Assembly: GCF_001552195.1 (NCBI RefSeq)
Contig: NZ_BCQS01000039.1
Location: 1 to 64,000 of the forward strand
Direction of reading: 5' to 3'
Length of the DNA: 64,000 nucleotides
Source: Actinomadura latina NBRC 106108
GTDB taxonomy: Bacteria; Actinomycetota; Actinomycetes; Streptosporangiales; Streptosporangiaceae
Shown: one piece after another, positions 26,357-35,010 of the stretch
Numbering within the stretch: position 1 is the first letter of the stretch
Layout: every line of letters starts with the position of its first letter
Program-made: the position numbers and the translations under genes
Notes under the pieces: generated by a model
Database searches by the model: none
Seen by the model: only the letters and a program-made list of their open reading frames with translations
What the model was told of the DNA's origin: nothing

Positions 26357-27291
26357 TCGTCACGGTGACGCTCAATCCGAGCCTCGACCGCACGATCGAG
26401 GTGGACGTGCTGACCCGCGGCGCGGTCATCCGGGCCCGGTCGGCGCGGCTGGACCCGGGCGGCAAGGGCGTCAACGTGTCCCGGGCGCTCCTCGCCAACG
26501 GGGTCGCGTCCACCGCGGTGGTGGCGGTCGGCGGCGCCGACGGCGACCAGCTGCACCGGCTGCTGACCGCCGAGGCCATGCGGGTCCGCGCCGTCCGCGT
26601 CGCGGGACGCACCCGCTCGAACGTGACGATCGTCGAACCCGGCGGCGTCGACACCAAGCTCAACGAGCCGGGCGGGCCGCTGTCGGCCGCGGAGCTGGAC
26701 GAGATCGGCGCCGTGGTGGCGGCCGAGGCCGGCGGGGCGAGCTGGGTGGTCGGCTGCGGCAGCCTCCCGCCCGGCGTCCCGGACGACACCTACGCCGCGC
26801 TGTGCCGCCGGTTCGCGCCCGACGGCATCCGCGTGGCGGTCGACTCCAGCGGCCCGGCGCTGCGCGCCGCCGTCGCCGCCGGGCCCGACCTGATCAAGCC
26901 GAACCGGGAGGAGCTCGCCGAGGCCGTCGGCGGGCCGGTCGGCACCATCGCCGACGTCGTCGCGGCCGCCGGGGAGCTGCGGGCGCGGGGAGCCCGCGCC
27001 GTCCTGGTCAGCCTGGGCGCGGAGGGCGCGGTGCTCGTCGACGACGACGGCGTCCTCGCCGGGGAGGCGCCCGTCACCGGCCCGCGCAGCACGGTCGGCG
27101 CGGGCGACGCCCTGCTGGCCGGGTTCCTCGCCGCCGGCGCCCGCGGGGCCCGCGCGCTCACCGAGGCGCTGGCCTGGGGCGCCGCGGCCGTGCGGATGCC
27201 CGCGAGCCGGATGCCGGGCGCGGCCGACGTCCGGCGCGACATCGTCCGCATCCACCCCCGGCCGGACCTCACCCGGCCGCTCCTCACCTGA
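26353..27291 (+). CDS. fruK: 1-phosphofructokinase / tagatose-6-phosphate kinase-type PfkB protein
   Basis: 312 residues of the FruK/LacC branch: it starts directly with MIVTVTLNPSLDRTIEV, has the substrate loop DPGGKGVNVSRAL and ends with the catalytic motif STVGAGDALLAGFLA. It phosphorylates a ketohexose phosphate to the bisphosphate. FruK acts on fructose-1-phosphate and LacC/AgaZ-type enzymes on tagatose-6-phosphate. The downstream hexitol-type PTS and zinc dehydrogenase make a hexitol-derived ketose phosphate likely. First gene of the operon 26353-31621. Confidence 0.85.
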   Translation: MIVTVTLNPSLDRTIEVDVLTRGAVIRARSARLDPGGKGVNVSRALLANGVASTAVVAVGGADGDQLHRLLTAEAMRVRAVRVAGRTRSNVTIVEPGGVDTKLNEPGGPLSAAELDEIGAVVAAEAGGASWVVGCGSLPPGVPDDTYAALCRRFAPDGIRVAVDSSGPALRAAVAAGPDLIKPNREELAEAVGGPVGTIADVVAAAGELRARGARAVLVSLGAEGAVLVDDDGVLAGEAPVTGPRSTVGAGDALLAGFLAAGARGARALTEALAWGAAAVRMPASRMPGAADVRRDIVRIHPRPDLTRPLLT

Positions 27292-27331
27292 CGACTGGCA
27301 GTACCCACCCCCCGATCGACAGGAGGCCGAG

Positions 27332-28510
27332 ATGGCCACCACGTACACCCCGGAGCCCACAGGGAGCGGGTTCCGGGCGAACGTCCAGCGCATCGGCGGC
27401 AAGATGGCCGGAATGGTGATGCCGAACATCGGCGCGTTCATCGCCTGGGGCCTGATCACCGCGCTGTTCATCCCCACCGGCTGGCTGCCCAACGAGCGGC
27501 TGGGCGAGCTGGTCGACCCGATGATCAAGTACCTGCTGCCGCTGCTGATCGGCTACACCGGCGGCCGGATGGTGCACGGCCAGCGCGGCGCGGTGGTCGG
27601 CGCCGTCGCGACCGTCGGCATCGTGGTCGGCGCGGACGTGCCGATGTTCCTCGGCGCGATGCTGGTCGGCCCGCTCGCCGCGTACCTGCTCAAGCTGTTC
27701 GACGGCCTCGTCCAGGACCGGGTCCGGACCGGGTTCGAGATGCTGGTGGACAACTTCTCCGCCGGGATCATCGGCGGCACCATGGCGGTCGCCGGCAACC
27801 TGGTGATCGGCCCGGTCATGAACACCTTCTCCGACTGGGCCGGCAACGGGGTGAGCTGGCTCGTCGACCACGACGTGCTGCCGCTCACCTCGCTGCTCAT
27901 CGAGCCCGCGAAGGTGCTCTTCCTGAACAACGCCGTCAACCACGGGGTCCTCGGCCCGCTCGGCATCCAGCAGGCCGCCGAGCACGGCAAGTCGGTGCTG
28001 TTCATGCTGGAGTCCAACCCCGGACCCGGCCTCGGCGTCCTGCTCGCCTACTGGTTCTTCGGGCCGCGGCGGCTGCGCCCGAGCGTCCCGGCTGCCACCA
28101 TCATCCACTTCTTCGGCGGCATCCACGAGATCTACTTCCCGTACATCCTGATGAAGCCGCGCATGATCCTCGCCGCGATCGCGGGCGGGATGACCGGCGT
28201 GGCGATCTTCGTCGCGACCGGCGCCGGGCTCGTGGCCACCCCGTCCCCCGGCAGCATCTTCGCCTACCTCGCGCAGACGCCGCGCGGCGTGGGCAACTGG
28301 ATCGGCGTCTACGCCGGCGTCTTCGCCTCCGCGGCGGTGTCCTTCGGCACCGGCGCGGCGCTGCTCGGCTTCGGCAGGCTCGCCGAGCCCGAGGACGAGG
28401 AGTCCGGGGCCGAGGACGAACTGAAGGAGGCCGAGGAGAGGACGGCCGCGAACAAGGCGGCCGCGAAGAAGGCGGCCGGCGGCACCGCCAGGGAGACGAC
28501 CGCTTCCTGA
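27332..28510 (+). CDS. mtlA: PTS mannitol-type enzyme IIC
   Basis: 392 residues with eight or so hydrophobic segments. Motifs of the mannitol class: MVMPNIGAFIAWGLITALFIPTGWLP, LLIGYTGGRMVHGQRGAVVGA, LFLNNAVNHGVLGPLGIQQ and FFGGIHEIYFPYILMKPRMILA. It imports and phosphorylates a hexitol. In E. coli IIC, IIB and IIA are one chain; here IIC ends with a charged Ala/Lys/Glu tail and IIB and IIA are separate genes. AGGAGG precedes the start by a few bases. Confidence 0.9.
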   Translation: MATTYTPEPTGSGFRANVQRIGGKMAGMVMPNIGAFIAWGLITALFIPTGWLPNERLGELVDPMIKYLLPLLIGYTGGRMVHGQRGAVVGAVATVGIVVGADVPMFLGAMLVGPLAAYLLKLFDGLVQDRVRTGFEMLVDNFSAGIIGGTMAVAGNLVIGPVMNTFSDWAGNGVSWLVDHDVLPLTSLLIEPAKVLFLNNAVNHGVLGPLGIQQAAEHGKSVLFMLESNPGPGLGVLLAYWFFGPRRLRPSVPAATIIHFFGGIHEIYFPYILMKPRMILAAIAGGMTGVAIFVATGAGLVATPSPGSIFAYLAQTPRGVGNWIGVYAGVFASAAVSFGTGAALLGFGRLAEPEDEESGAEDELKEAEERTAANKAAAKKAAGGTARETTAS

Positions 28511-28561
28511 ACCATGACGGGCTCTGAGCCGCCACCCCGTCCGATGGAGGGCACACCCACG

Positions 28562-28861
28562 ATGAACGGCAAGGACATCCGCAAGCTCGTGATCGCCTGC
28601 GACGCCGGCATGGGCAGCAGCGTCATGCTCGCCGGCCAGCTGCGCAGGAAGCTGAAGAAGAGCGACGTGACGGTCGAGCACACGCCCGTCGACTCGATCC
28701 CCGCCGACGCCGACGTGGTCGTCACCCACACCGGGCTCGCCGAGCGGGCCCGGCGCGGCGCCGGGGACACCCCGGTGATCACCTTCGAGGTCTACATCGG
28801 CGACCCCGCCGTGGACCGCCTGGTCAAGGCGATCAAGGACGGCGGTGAGGTCGGTGCCTGA
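28562..28861 (+). CDS. PTS mannitol-type enzyme IIB
   Basis: 99 residues with the phosphocysteine loop ACDAGMGSSVMLAG (Cys13), characteristic of mannitol IIB, and the C-terminal THTGLAERA and FEVYIGDPAVDRLV. It takes phosphate from IIA and gives it to the IIC-bound sugar alcohol. The ATG at 28562 follows GGAGGG; an upstream in-frame ATG at 28514 lacks support. The gene overlaps the start of IIA. Confidence 0.9.
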   Translation: MNGKDIRKLVIACDAGMGSSVMLAGQLRRKLKKSDVTVEHTPVDSIPADADVVVTHTGLAERARRGAGDTPVITFEVYIGDPAVDRLVKAIKDGGEVGA

Positions 28862-29348
28862 CCGGGCCGCCGACCTGCTCGCGCCGGAGGCGATCCGGCT
28901 GGACGCCCGCGCCGCGGGCCGCGACCACGCCGTCCGGCTCTGCGGGCAGGTGCTGGTGGACACCGGCGCCGTCGAGCCCGGCTACATCGACGCGATGCTG
29001 GAGCGGGAGCGCTCGGTCTCCACCTACCTCGGCGAGGGCGTGGCGATCCCGCACGGCACGAACGAGGGCCGCGACCTCATCCGCCGGGACGCCCTCGCCG
29101 TCGTCCGGTTCCCCGAGGGGACGGACTGGAACGGCGACGAGGTCGTCGTGTGCATCGCGATCGCGGCGCGCGGCGGCGGGCACATGGAGATCCTCGCCGA
29201 GCTCGCCGAGATCCTCCTGGACCCGGACCGGGCCCGCGCGCTGCGCGAGGCCACCGGCCCCGAGGAGGTCCTCGCGCTGCTCGACCCGCAGACCGGAGAA
29301 CAGCAACCGACCGCACAGCAACCGACAGGACAGGGACACGCCGTATGA
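28854..29348 (+). CDS. PTS mannitol/fructose-type enzyme IIA
   Basis: About 164 residues with the active-site histidine in GEGVAIPHGTNEG and the family block VVVCIAIAARGGGHMEILAELAEIL. It accepts phosphate from HPr. GTG 28854 and GTG 28845 are both possible starts inside the end of the IIB gene. The C-terminus has a Gln/Thr-rich tail (GEQQPTAQQPTGQG) with a repeated AQQPT-like unit. Its stop overlaps the next start as ATGA. Confidence 0.9.
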   Translation: MPDRAADLLAPEAIRLDARAAGRDHAVRLCGQVLVDTGAVEPGYIDAMLERERSVSTYLGEGVAIPHGTNEGRDLIRRDALAVVRFPEGTDWNGDEVVVCIAIAARGGGHMEILAELAEILLDPDRARALREATGPEEVLALLDPQTGEQQPTAQQPTGQGHAV

Positions 29349-30385
29349 AGGTCGCCCGTTTCTACGCACCCGGCGACATCCGCCTGGAGGACGCGCCGGA
29401 GCCGGAGCCCGGCCCAGGCGAGCTGAAGATCCGCGTCCGGAACTGCTCGACCTGCGGGACGGATGTGAAGATCTCCCGCTTCGGGCACCACCACATCGTC
29501 CCGCCGCGGGTGATGGGCCACGAGATCGCCGGCGAGGTCGCCGGGGCCGGCGACGGCGCCGAGGGCTGGGCGGCGGGCGACCGCGTCCAGGTCATCGCGG
29601 CGATCCCGGACGGGACGTGCTCCGAATGCAGCCGCGGCCGGATGACGGTCTGCACCGCGCAGGAGTCGATGGGGTACCACTACGACGGCGCGTTCGCCGA
29701 GTACATGATCGTCCCGGCGAAGGTGCTGGCGGTGGACGGGGTGAACCGCGTCCCGGACGGCGTGTCGTTCGCCGAGGCGTCGGTGGCCGAGCCGCTCGCC
29801 TGCGTCCTCAACGGCCAGGAACTGGCGCGGGTCGGCGAGGGCGACGACGTCGTGGTGTTCGGCTCCGGCCCGGTCGGCTGCCTGCACGTGCGGGTCGCGC
29901 GCGCCCGCGGCGCCGCCCGCGTGTTCCTCGTCGAGGTCAACGCCGAGCGGCTGCACCGGGCCGCCGCGCTCGTCAAGCCGGACGCCGCGATCGACGCGAG
30001 CGCCACCGACGTGGTCGAGGAGGTCCTCGCCCGCACCGGCGGGCGCGGCGCCGACGTCGCGATCACCGCGGCCGCGTCGGCCGCCGCGCAGGAGCAGGCG
30101 CAGCGCCTGATGGCGCCGGGCGGGCGGGTCAGCCTGTTCGGCGGCCTGCCGAAGGACGACCCCGTGATCTCCGTCGACGCGAACCGCGTCCACTACCGGG
30201 AGCTGTCGCTGGTCGGCGCGAACGGGTCCAGCCCCGCCCACAACGCGCGTGCGCTGGAGCTGATCGGCTCCGGGCAGGTCCCCGTCGAGGACCTCATCAC
30301 CCACCGGCTTCCGCTGGACGCCCTGCACGACGCCCTGGACCTCGTCACCCGGGGCGCGGCCATCAAGGTCACGATCGAGCCCTGA
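29345..30385 (+). CDS. Zinc-type medium-chain dehydrogenase (hexitol-phosphate type)
   Basis: 346 residues. Catalytic-zinc features: the Cys in STCGTDVKIS, GHE in MGHEIAGEVAGAG and a later acidic residue in AEPLACV; the Rossmann motif is VVFGSGPVGCLHVRVARA. The structural-zinc lobe reads DGTCSECSRGRMTVC, where Asp replaces the first of the four usual cysteines. GatD-like members oxidise hexitol phosphates, which fits its place between PTS IIA and HPr: the PTS product would be oxidised to a ketose phosphate for the kinase at 26353. Mannitol-1-phosphate is usually handled by the unrelated MtlD, so the hexitol may not be mannitol. Confidence 0.85.
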   Translation: MKVARFYAPGDIRLEDAPEPEPGPGELKIRVRNCSTCGTDVKISRFGHHHIVPPRVMGHEIAGEVAGAGDGAEGWAAGDRVQVIAAIPDGTCSECSRGRMTVCTAQESMGYHYDGAFAEYMIVPAKVLAVDGVNRVPDGVSFAEASVAEPLACVLNGQELARVGEGDDVVVFGSGPVGCLHVRVARARGAARVFLVEVNAERLHRAAALVKPDAAIDASATDVVEEVLARTGGRGADVAITAAASAAAQEQAQRLMAPGGRVSLFGGLPKDDPVISVDANRVHYRELSLVGANGSSPAHNARALELIGSGQVPVEDLITHRLPLDALHDALDLVTRGAAIKVTIEP

Positions 30386-30410
30386 CCGCGCAACCCCCAA
30401 GGAGGCAGCC

Positions 30411-30695
30411 GTGCCCGAACGCAGCGTCATCATCGGCTCCGCGCAGGGCCTGCACGCCAGGCCCGCGAAGATCTTCGTGCAGATCGCCGCGCGGCAGCCC
30501 GTCAAAGTGTCCATCCGGGCCGGGGACCGCGCCCCCGTCCCGGCGAGCAGCATCCTCGGCGTGCTGTCGCTCGCGGCCGCGCGGGGGACGGAGGTGACGC
30601 TGTCCGCCGACGGGGACGGCGCCGCCGAGGCCCTGGACGAGCTGGCCGGTCTCCTGGCCCGCGACCTGGACGCCGAGGAGCCCGACCATGCGTGA
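30411..30695 (+). CDS. ptsH: PTS phosphocarrier protein HPr
   Basis: 94 residues with active-site His15 in GLHARPAKIF and the regulatory serine region PASSILGVLSLAA. It shuttles phosphate from enzyme I to IIA. Start GTG 30411 with AAGGAGG upstream. No enzyme I gene lies in the cluster, so ptsI must be elsewhere. Whether this is the cell's general HPr or one dedicated to this operon cannot be told. Confidence 0.92.
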   Translation: MPERSVIIGSAQGLHARPAKIFVQIAARQPVKVSIRAGDRAPVPASSILGVLSLAAARGTEVTLSADGDGAAEALDELAGLLARDLDAEEPDHA

Positions 30696-30859
30696 ACCGA
30701 CGGTCCCGGGGTGAGCCCGGGGGCGGCGGCCGGCCCGGTGGAGGCGATGGGGCCGCCGCCCGAGCCTCCGCCGCCGATGGTCCGGCCGGGGCGCGGGAGA
30801 CCGCCCGGGCCCGCGACAATGGACGCGGACGGAGCCGACGCGGGACGGGTGGGACGGTC

Positions 30860-31621
30860 ATGTACGCCGAGGAACGACAGCAGGCGATCCTTGCGCTGGC
30901 GCGCTCGAAGGGCCGGGTGGACGTGGTCGCGCTGGCCGAGGAGTTCTCGGTCACGACCGAGACGATCCGCCGGGACCTGACCGTCCTGGAGCGGGCCGGG
31001 ACGGTCCGGCGGGTGCACGGCGGCGCGATGCCGGTCGAGCGGCTCGGGTTCGAGCCGGAGCTGGCGGCGCGGGACGCGGTGATGACCGAGGAGAAGCAGC
31101 GCATCGCCAAGGCCGCGCTGGCGGAACTGCCCGCCGACGGGTCGATCATCGTGGACGCGGGCACGACCACGGCCCGGTTCGTCCAGCTGCTGCCCACCGA
31201 CCGCGAGCTGACGGTGATCGTGAACTCGCCGCCGCACGCGTCGGTGCTCGCGACCCGCCCCAACCTGACCGTGATCATCCTGGGCGGCCGGGTGCGCGGC
31301 CGGACGCTCGCCACCGTGGACGAGTGGGTGCTGCGCCCGCTGGCCGACCTGTGGGTGGACGTGGCGTTCATGGCGACCAACGGCTGCTCGGTGGAGCGCG
31401 GGCTGACCACGTCCGACCAGGCGGAGGCGGCGGTGAAGCGGGCGATGATCGCCTCGTCGCGGCGGCGGGTGCTGCTCGCCGACCGCACCAAGATCGGGCA
31501 CGACCATCTGGTGCGCTTCGGCGATCTGTCCGATGTCGACGTGGTGATCACCGACACCGGGCTGGACACCGACCTCGCCGCCGACCTCGCCGCCGCCGGC
31601 CCGGAGATCGTCCGGGCCTGA
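30860..31621 (+). CDS. DeoR-family regulator of the hexitol operon
   Basis: 253 residues: N-terminal DeoR helix-turn-helix (ERQQAILALARSKGRVDVVALAEEFSVTTETIRRDL, then RRVHGGAMP) and the C-terminal sugar-phosphate sensor fold (IIVDAGTTTARFVQLLP; FMATNGCSVERGLTT; LLADRTKIG). The ATG at 30860 directly begins the conserved MYAEERQQAIL. It is the last gene of the PTS cluster, 164 bases after ptsH, and likely controls the promoter at 26267. A strong hairpin follows at 31658. Confidence 0.9.
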   Translation: MYAEERQQAILALARSKGRVDVVALAEEFSVTTETIRRDLTVLERAGTVRRVHGGAMPVERLGFEPELAARDAVMTEEKQRIAKAALAELPADGSIIVDAGTTTARFVQLLPTDRELTVIVNSPPHASVLATRPNLTVIILGGRVRGRTLATVDEWVLRPLADLWVDVAFMATNGCSVERGLTTSDQAEAAVKRAMIASSRRRVLLADRTKIGHDHLVRFGDLSDVDVVITDTGLDTDLAADLAAAGPEIVRA

Positions 31622-31657
31622 GAACGCGGGCGCGGGCGTCCGGGCGAGGCGGCGGGG

Positions 31658-31700
31658 GCCGCCGTCCCGCGCCGCTGGGGCGGTCGCGCGGGACGGCGGC
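31658..31700. terminator. Strong hairpin between the DeoR gene and the second Liv operon
   Basis: Perfect 15-bp inverted repeat GCCGCCGTCCCGCGC / GCGCGGGACGGCGGC with a 13-base loop, placed between two converging operons. Likely a bidirectional terminator. Confidence 0.75.
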
Positions 31701-31708
31701 GGTACCCG

Positions 31709-33022
31709 TCAGCCGGCGGCGGGAATGCCGTTGGCGGGCGCCTGCGGTTGCGGGTTCGTGTAGGGCTGGATCGGCCCGTCACCGTCGTCGGTCGTCATCG
31801 GCTGCCCCTCGGGCACGATGTTCTCGCCGTCGATCTTGCCGATCTGCGTGCCGGTGTAGCCGGCGTGCGAGTCGGCGCTGAAGCCGAACGGGACGACGCC
31901 CGGCCCGGTGAAGTGCGACTTCTCCAGCGCCTCGACGAGGCTCTTGCGGGTCGGGTTCTTCCCCGCCGCCTGCAGCGCCTGGACGAAGGTGTAGGCGACC
32001 GACATCCCGTAGACGATGTTGCCGTTGAACGGCAGCTTCGGGATGTACTGGTCGTGGACCTTCTTGAACAGCTGGGTCCAGCTGTTGGCGGTGTCGCCCG
32101 GCGACGACAGGTAGCCGTTGGTGATCATGCCCTGGATGAGCGGGTTGCCCTTGACCTCGCTGCCGCCCTTCTTGGCGAAGCTCTCCAGCAGCCCGGTGAG
32201 GGTGATCGGGTCGGACCCGACGTTGCTGACGGCGAACGTCGGCTTGTAGTTCAGCTTCAGCGCGGCGAGCCGGAACAGCGCGGTGTAGGTGGGGATGCTG
32301 AACAGCACGACGACGTCCGCCTTGGACTGGGCGATCGCCTGGGCCTGCGCGCCGATGTCGGTGCTGCCCGGCTGGTAGGACTGCCGGGACACCACGTCGG
32401 CCTTCGGGATGTACATGTCGAGGCCCTTCACCCCGTCCTGCCCGAAGTCGTCGTTCTGGAAGAAGTAGGCGACCTTCTTCCCGGCGAACGTCTTCTTGAT
32501 GTAGTCGCCGAGGATCTTGCCCTCGCGGATGTAGTCGACCTGCCAGCCGAACGTCTGCGGGTGCTCCTTCGGCTGGTCCCAGCAGCCGCATCCGGACGCG
32601 ACGAACAGGTCGGGGACGCGCTGGGCGTTCAGGTAGTCGACGACCTTGGAGTGGGTGGGGGTGCCCAGCCCGTTGAACATCGCGAAGACCTTGTCCTGGA
32701 GGACGAGCTTCTGCGTGACGCTGACGGTCTGGGTCGGGTTGTAGGCGTCGTCCACGTACTTGTAGACGATCTTGCGCCCGTTGATGCCGCCGTTGGCGTT
32801 GACGTAGTCGAAGAACGCCTTCGACGCGGCCGAGTTGGCGCTGTAGCCGGGCGCCGCCGGGCCGGTCAGCGGCTGGTGGCTGCCGATGGTGACGGTGGTG
32901 GCGGTGACGCCGGGCGCGCCGGAGTCCCCGCCGTCCCCGCCGTCACCTCCGCAGCCGCTCGCCGCGACCGCCAGCGTCGCCGCGGTCATCACGGCGAGCG
33001 CCCTTGTCCGCATTCTCTTCAT
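31709..33022 (-). CDS. Liv-type substrate-binding lipoprotein
   Basis: 437 residues with signal and lipobox AVAASGC (Cys24) and a Gly/Asp-rich linker, then VTIGSHQPLTGPAAPGYSANSAASKAFFDYVNANGGINGRKIVYKYVDDAYNPTQ, typical of HAAT binding proteins for amino acids, amides or aromatic/acyl acids. CWDQP within VASGCGCWDQPKE resembles members thought to bind aromatic acids, but this is not decisive. Last gene of the operon 36489-31709; its start lies inside the end of livM. Confidence 0.88.
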   Translation of the reverse strand: MKRMRTRALAVMTAATLAVAASGCGGDGGDGGDSGAPGVTATTVTIGSHQPLTGPAAPGYSANSAASKAFFDYVNANGGINGRKIVYKYVDDAYNPTQTVSVTQKLVLQDKVFAMFNGLGTPTHSKVVDYLNAQRVPDLFVASGCGCWDQPKEHPQTFGWQVDYIREGKILGDYIKKTFAGKKVAYFFQNDDFGQDGVKGLDMYIPKADVVSRQSYQPGSTDIGAQAQAIAQSKADVVVLFSIPTYTALFRLAALKLNYKPTFAVSNVGSDPITLTGLLESFAKKGGSEVKGNPLIQGMITNGYLSSPGDTANSWTQLFKKVHDQYIPKLPFNGNIVYGMSVAYTFVQALQAAGKNPTRKSLVEALEKSHFTGPGVVPFGFSADSHAGYTGTQIGKIDGENIVPEGQPMTTDDGDGPIQPYTNPQPQAPANGIPAAG

Positions 33023-34127
33023 CTGCTCCTCCTGAGTGCGTGGTGGTTGGCCCCGATGTGGCTGTCGATGCGGAACCGCGCGGCCCGGGAGCCTGGTCGC
33101 GCCTCATGAGCACGCGGCGCCGGACGGCGCCGCCGATGTCGCGCAGTCCTCCCTGGAGACCGCGCGGGAAGGCCAGCGTCACCACGATGAGGACGAGGCC
33201 GTAGACGGCGAGGGGCAGGTTCGAGGCGATGTTGTGCGACAGGCCGGACGAGGACGACAGGTCCGACGCCCACGTCGGCACGTAGACGAGGATCAGCGAC
33301 CCCCACACGGCCCCGGTCAGGCTGCCGAGGCCGCCGATGATGATCGCGGCGATCAGCTGGAGGGAGAGCGTGAGCGGGAACGCGCCCGGCGCGGCGAGCG
33401 TCGCGACGACGGCGAGCAGCCCGCCGCCGAGGCCGGCGCAGGCCGCCGACACGACGGTCGCGGCGATCCGCAGCCGGGCGACGCGGACCCCGCTGAGCGC
33501 GGCGGCGATCTCGTCGTCGCGGCTGGCCCGCAGCGTCCGGCCGAACCGGCCGCGGGTCAGGTTGGCGAGCAGGAAGAGCGTGATGACGGCGCCGAGGCAG
33601 GCGATCCACGCCTGCCAGCGCTCCAGCGGGAACGTGGCGCCGAGCGACTCGGGCGGGATCGGCGGGACGAGCGTCAGCCCGTTCTGCCCGCCGAGCAGGT
33701 CGGTGAGCGGCTCGTAGTTGGCGAGGCCGGGCAGCCCGACCGCGAACGCGAGGGTGGCGCCGGCGAGGTAGGGGCCGTGCAGCCGGGCGGCGACCGCGCC
33801 GACCAGCACGCCCGCGACCGCGGTGACGCCGGCCGCCGCGGCGAGGACGGCGGCGAGCGGCCAGCCCCAGTGCCCGATGACGAGCGCGGCGGTGTAGGCG
33901 CCGACCGCCATGAACGCGCCGTGCCCGAGGGAGATCTGCCCGCCGAGGCCGGTCAGCACGGTCAGGCCCGCCACCGCGCAGGTGAGGTAGGCGACCTGCG
34001 CGATCTGCAGGTCCCGGTAGGGGCCGACCGCCGTCGTCAGGAAGTACAGCGCGGCGATCGCCGCCAGGGCGCCCGCGGTGTGCCGCGTCAGCGTGGAGCG
34101 GCGCAGGACGTTCAGGACGGTGTCCAC
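32943..34127 (-). CDS. LivM-like permease of the second importer
   Basis: 394 residues: about 330 of membrane domain (LTVLTGLGGQISLGHGAFMAVGAYTAAL is the conserved core; IIIGGLGSLTGAVWGSLILVYVP near the end) and a hydrophilic tail. The tail overlaps the next gene by 80 bases in another frame, which is unusually long, so a natural stop may have been lost. Start GTG 34127, four bases after the livH stop. Confidence 0.85.
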   Translation of the reverse strand: MDTVLNVLRRSTLTRHTAGALAAIAALYFLTTAVGPYRDLQIAQVAYLTCAVAGLTVLTGLGGQISLGHGAFMAVGAYTAALVIGHWGWPLAAVLAAAAGVTAVAGVLVGAVAARLHGPYLAGATLAFAVGLPGLANYEPLTDLLGGQNGLTLVPPIPPESLGATFPLERWQAWIACLGAVITLFLLANLTRGRFGRTLRASRDDEIAAALSGVRVARLRIAATVVSAACAGLGGGLLAVVATLAAPGAFPLTLSLQLIAAIIIGGLGSLTGAVWGSLILVYVPTWASDLSSSSGLSHNIASNLPLAVYGLVLIVVTLAFPRGLQGGLRDIGGAVRRRVLMRRDQAPGPRGSASTATSGPTTTHSGGADEENADKGARRDDRGDAGGRGERLRR

Positions 34128-34131
34128 CGCG

Positions 34132-35010
34132 CTACACCCGCCTTCCGGTGCTCACCGCGAACAGGCCGTTGGGTCTGACCATCAGGACGGTGATGAGCGC
34201 GGCGAGCGCCCCGAAGGTGACCAGGTCCGAGCTGACGTAGCCGGACACGTAGCTGAGCGCGCAGCCGAGCAGCAGCCCGCCGATGACGGCCCCGGCCGGG
34301 CTGTCCAGCCCGCCGATCACCGCCGCGGTGAACCCGAAGACGAGCATCACGTCGAACTGGGCGGGCCCCACGAACACCGACGGGGCGATCAGCACCCCGG
34401 CGAGCGACCCGACGAGCGCCGCGAGCGCCCAGCCGAGCGTCAGCATCCGGCCGACGCGGACGCCCTGCAGCCGGGCGATCTCGGGGGCGAACGCGGACGC
34501 CCGCAGCCGCAGCCCGAGGTCGGTGCGGACGAACAGCAGCGTCAGCAGCACCATGACTCCCGCGACCGCGCCGATGACGAACAGGTCGAACGGCGACAGC
34601 AGCAGCCGCGTCCCGGCCACCGACAGGCCCTTGATGGTGAAGGCGGGCGGGTAGGAGTGCGGCGTGTCGCCCCAGATCATCCCCGCCCCGGCCTGCAGCA
34701 GCACGTACAGCCCCAGCGTCACGATGACGGCGTTCAGCGGCGGCTTGTTCTCCACCGGCCGCACCACCACCCGCTCGATGACGGCGCCGAGCACCAGCCC
34801 GGACACCAGCGCGACGCCGAGCGCCAGCCAGTAGGAGCCGCCGCCGTCGATGACGCTCCACGCCAGGAACGTCGTGAACATCAGCATCCCGCCCTGCGCG
34901 AAGTTCACGATCCGGGTGGCCCGCCAGATCAGCACCAGCGCGAGCGCGACCGCCGCGAACACCACGCCGGAGGTGATGCCGGCGAGCGTGAGATTGATGA
35001 AGCGGACCAT
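34132..35010 (-). CDS. LivH-like permease of the second importer
   Basis: 292 residues with the family N-terminus GVVFAAVALALVLIWRATRIVNFAQGGMLMFTTF and FGFTAAVIGGLDSPAGAVIGGLLLG. The start at 35010 overlaps the stop of the LivF-type ATPase gene (ATGA). It forms the channel with the LivM partner. Confidence 0.9.
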   Translation of the reverse strand: MVRFINLTLAGITSGVVFAAVALALVLIWRATRIVNFAQGGMLMFTTFLAWSVIDGGGSYWLALGVALVSGLVLGAVIERVVVRPVENKPPLNAVIVTLGLYVLLQAGAGMIWGDTPHSYPPAFTIKGLSVAGTRLLLSPFDLFVIGAVAGVMVLLTLLFVRTDLGLRLRASAFAPEIARLQGVRVGRMLTLGWALAALVGSLAGVLIAPSVFVGPAQFDVMLVFGFTAAVIGGLDSPAGAVIGGLLLGCALSYVSGYVSSDLVTFGALAALITVLMVRPNGLFAVSTGRRV

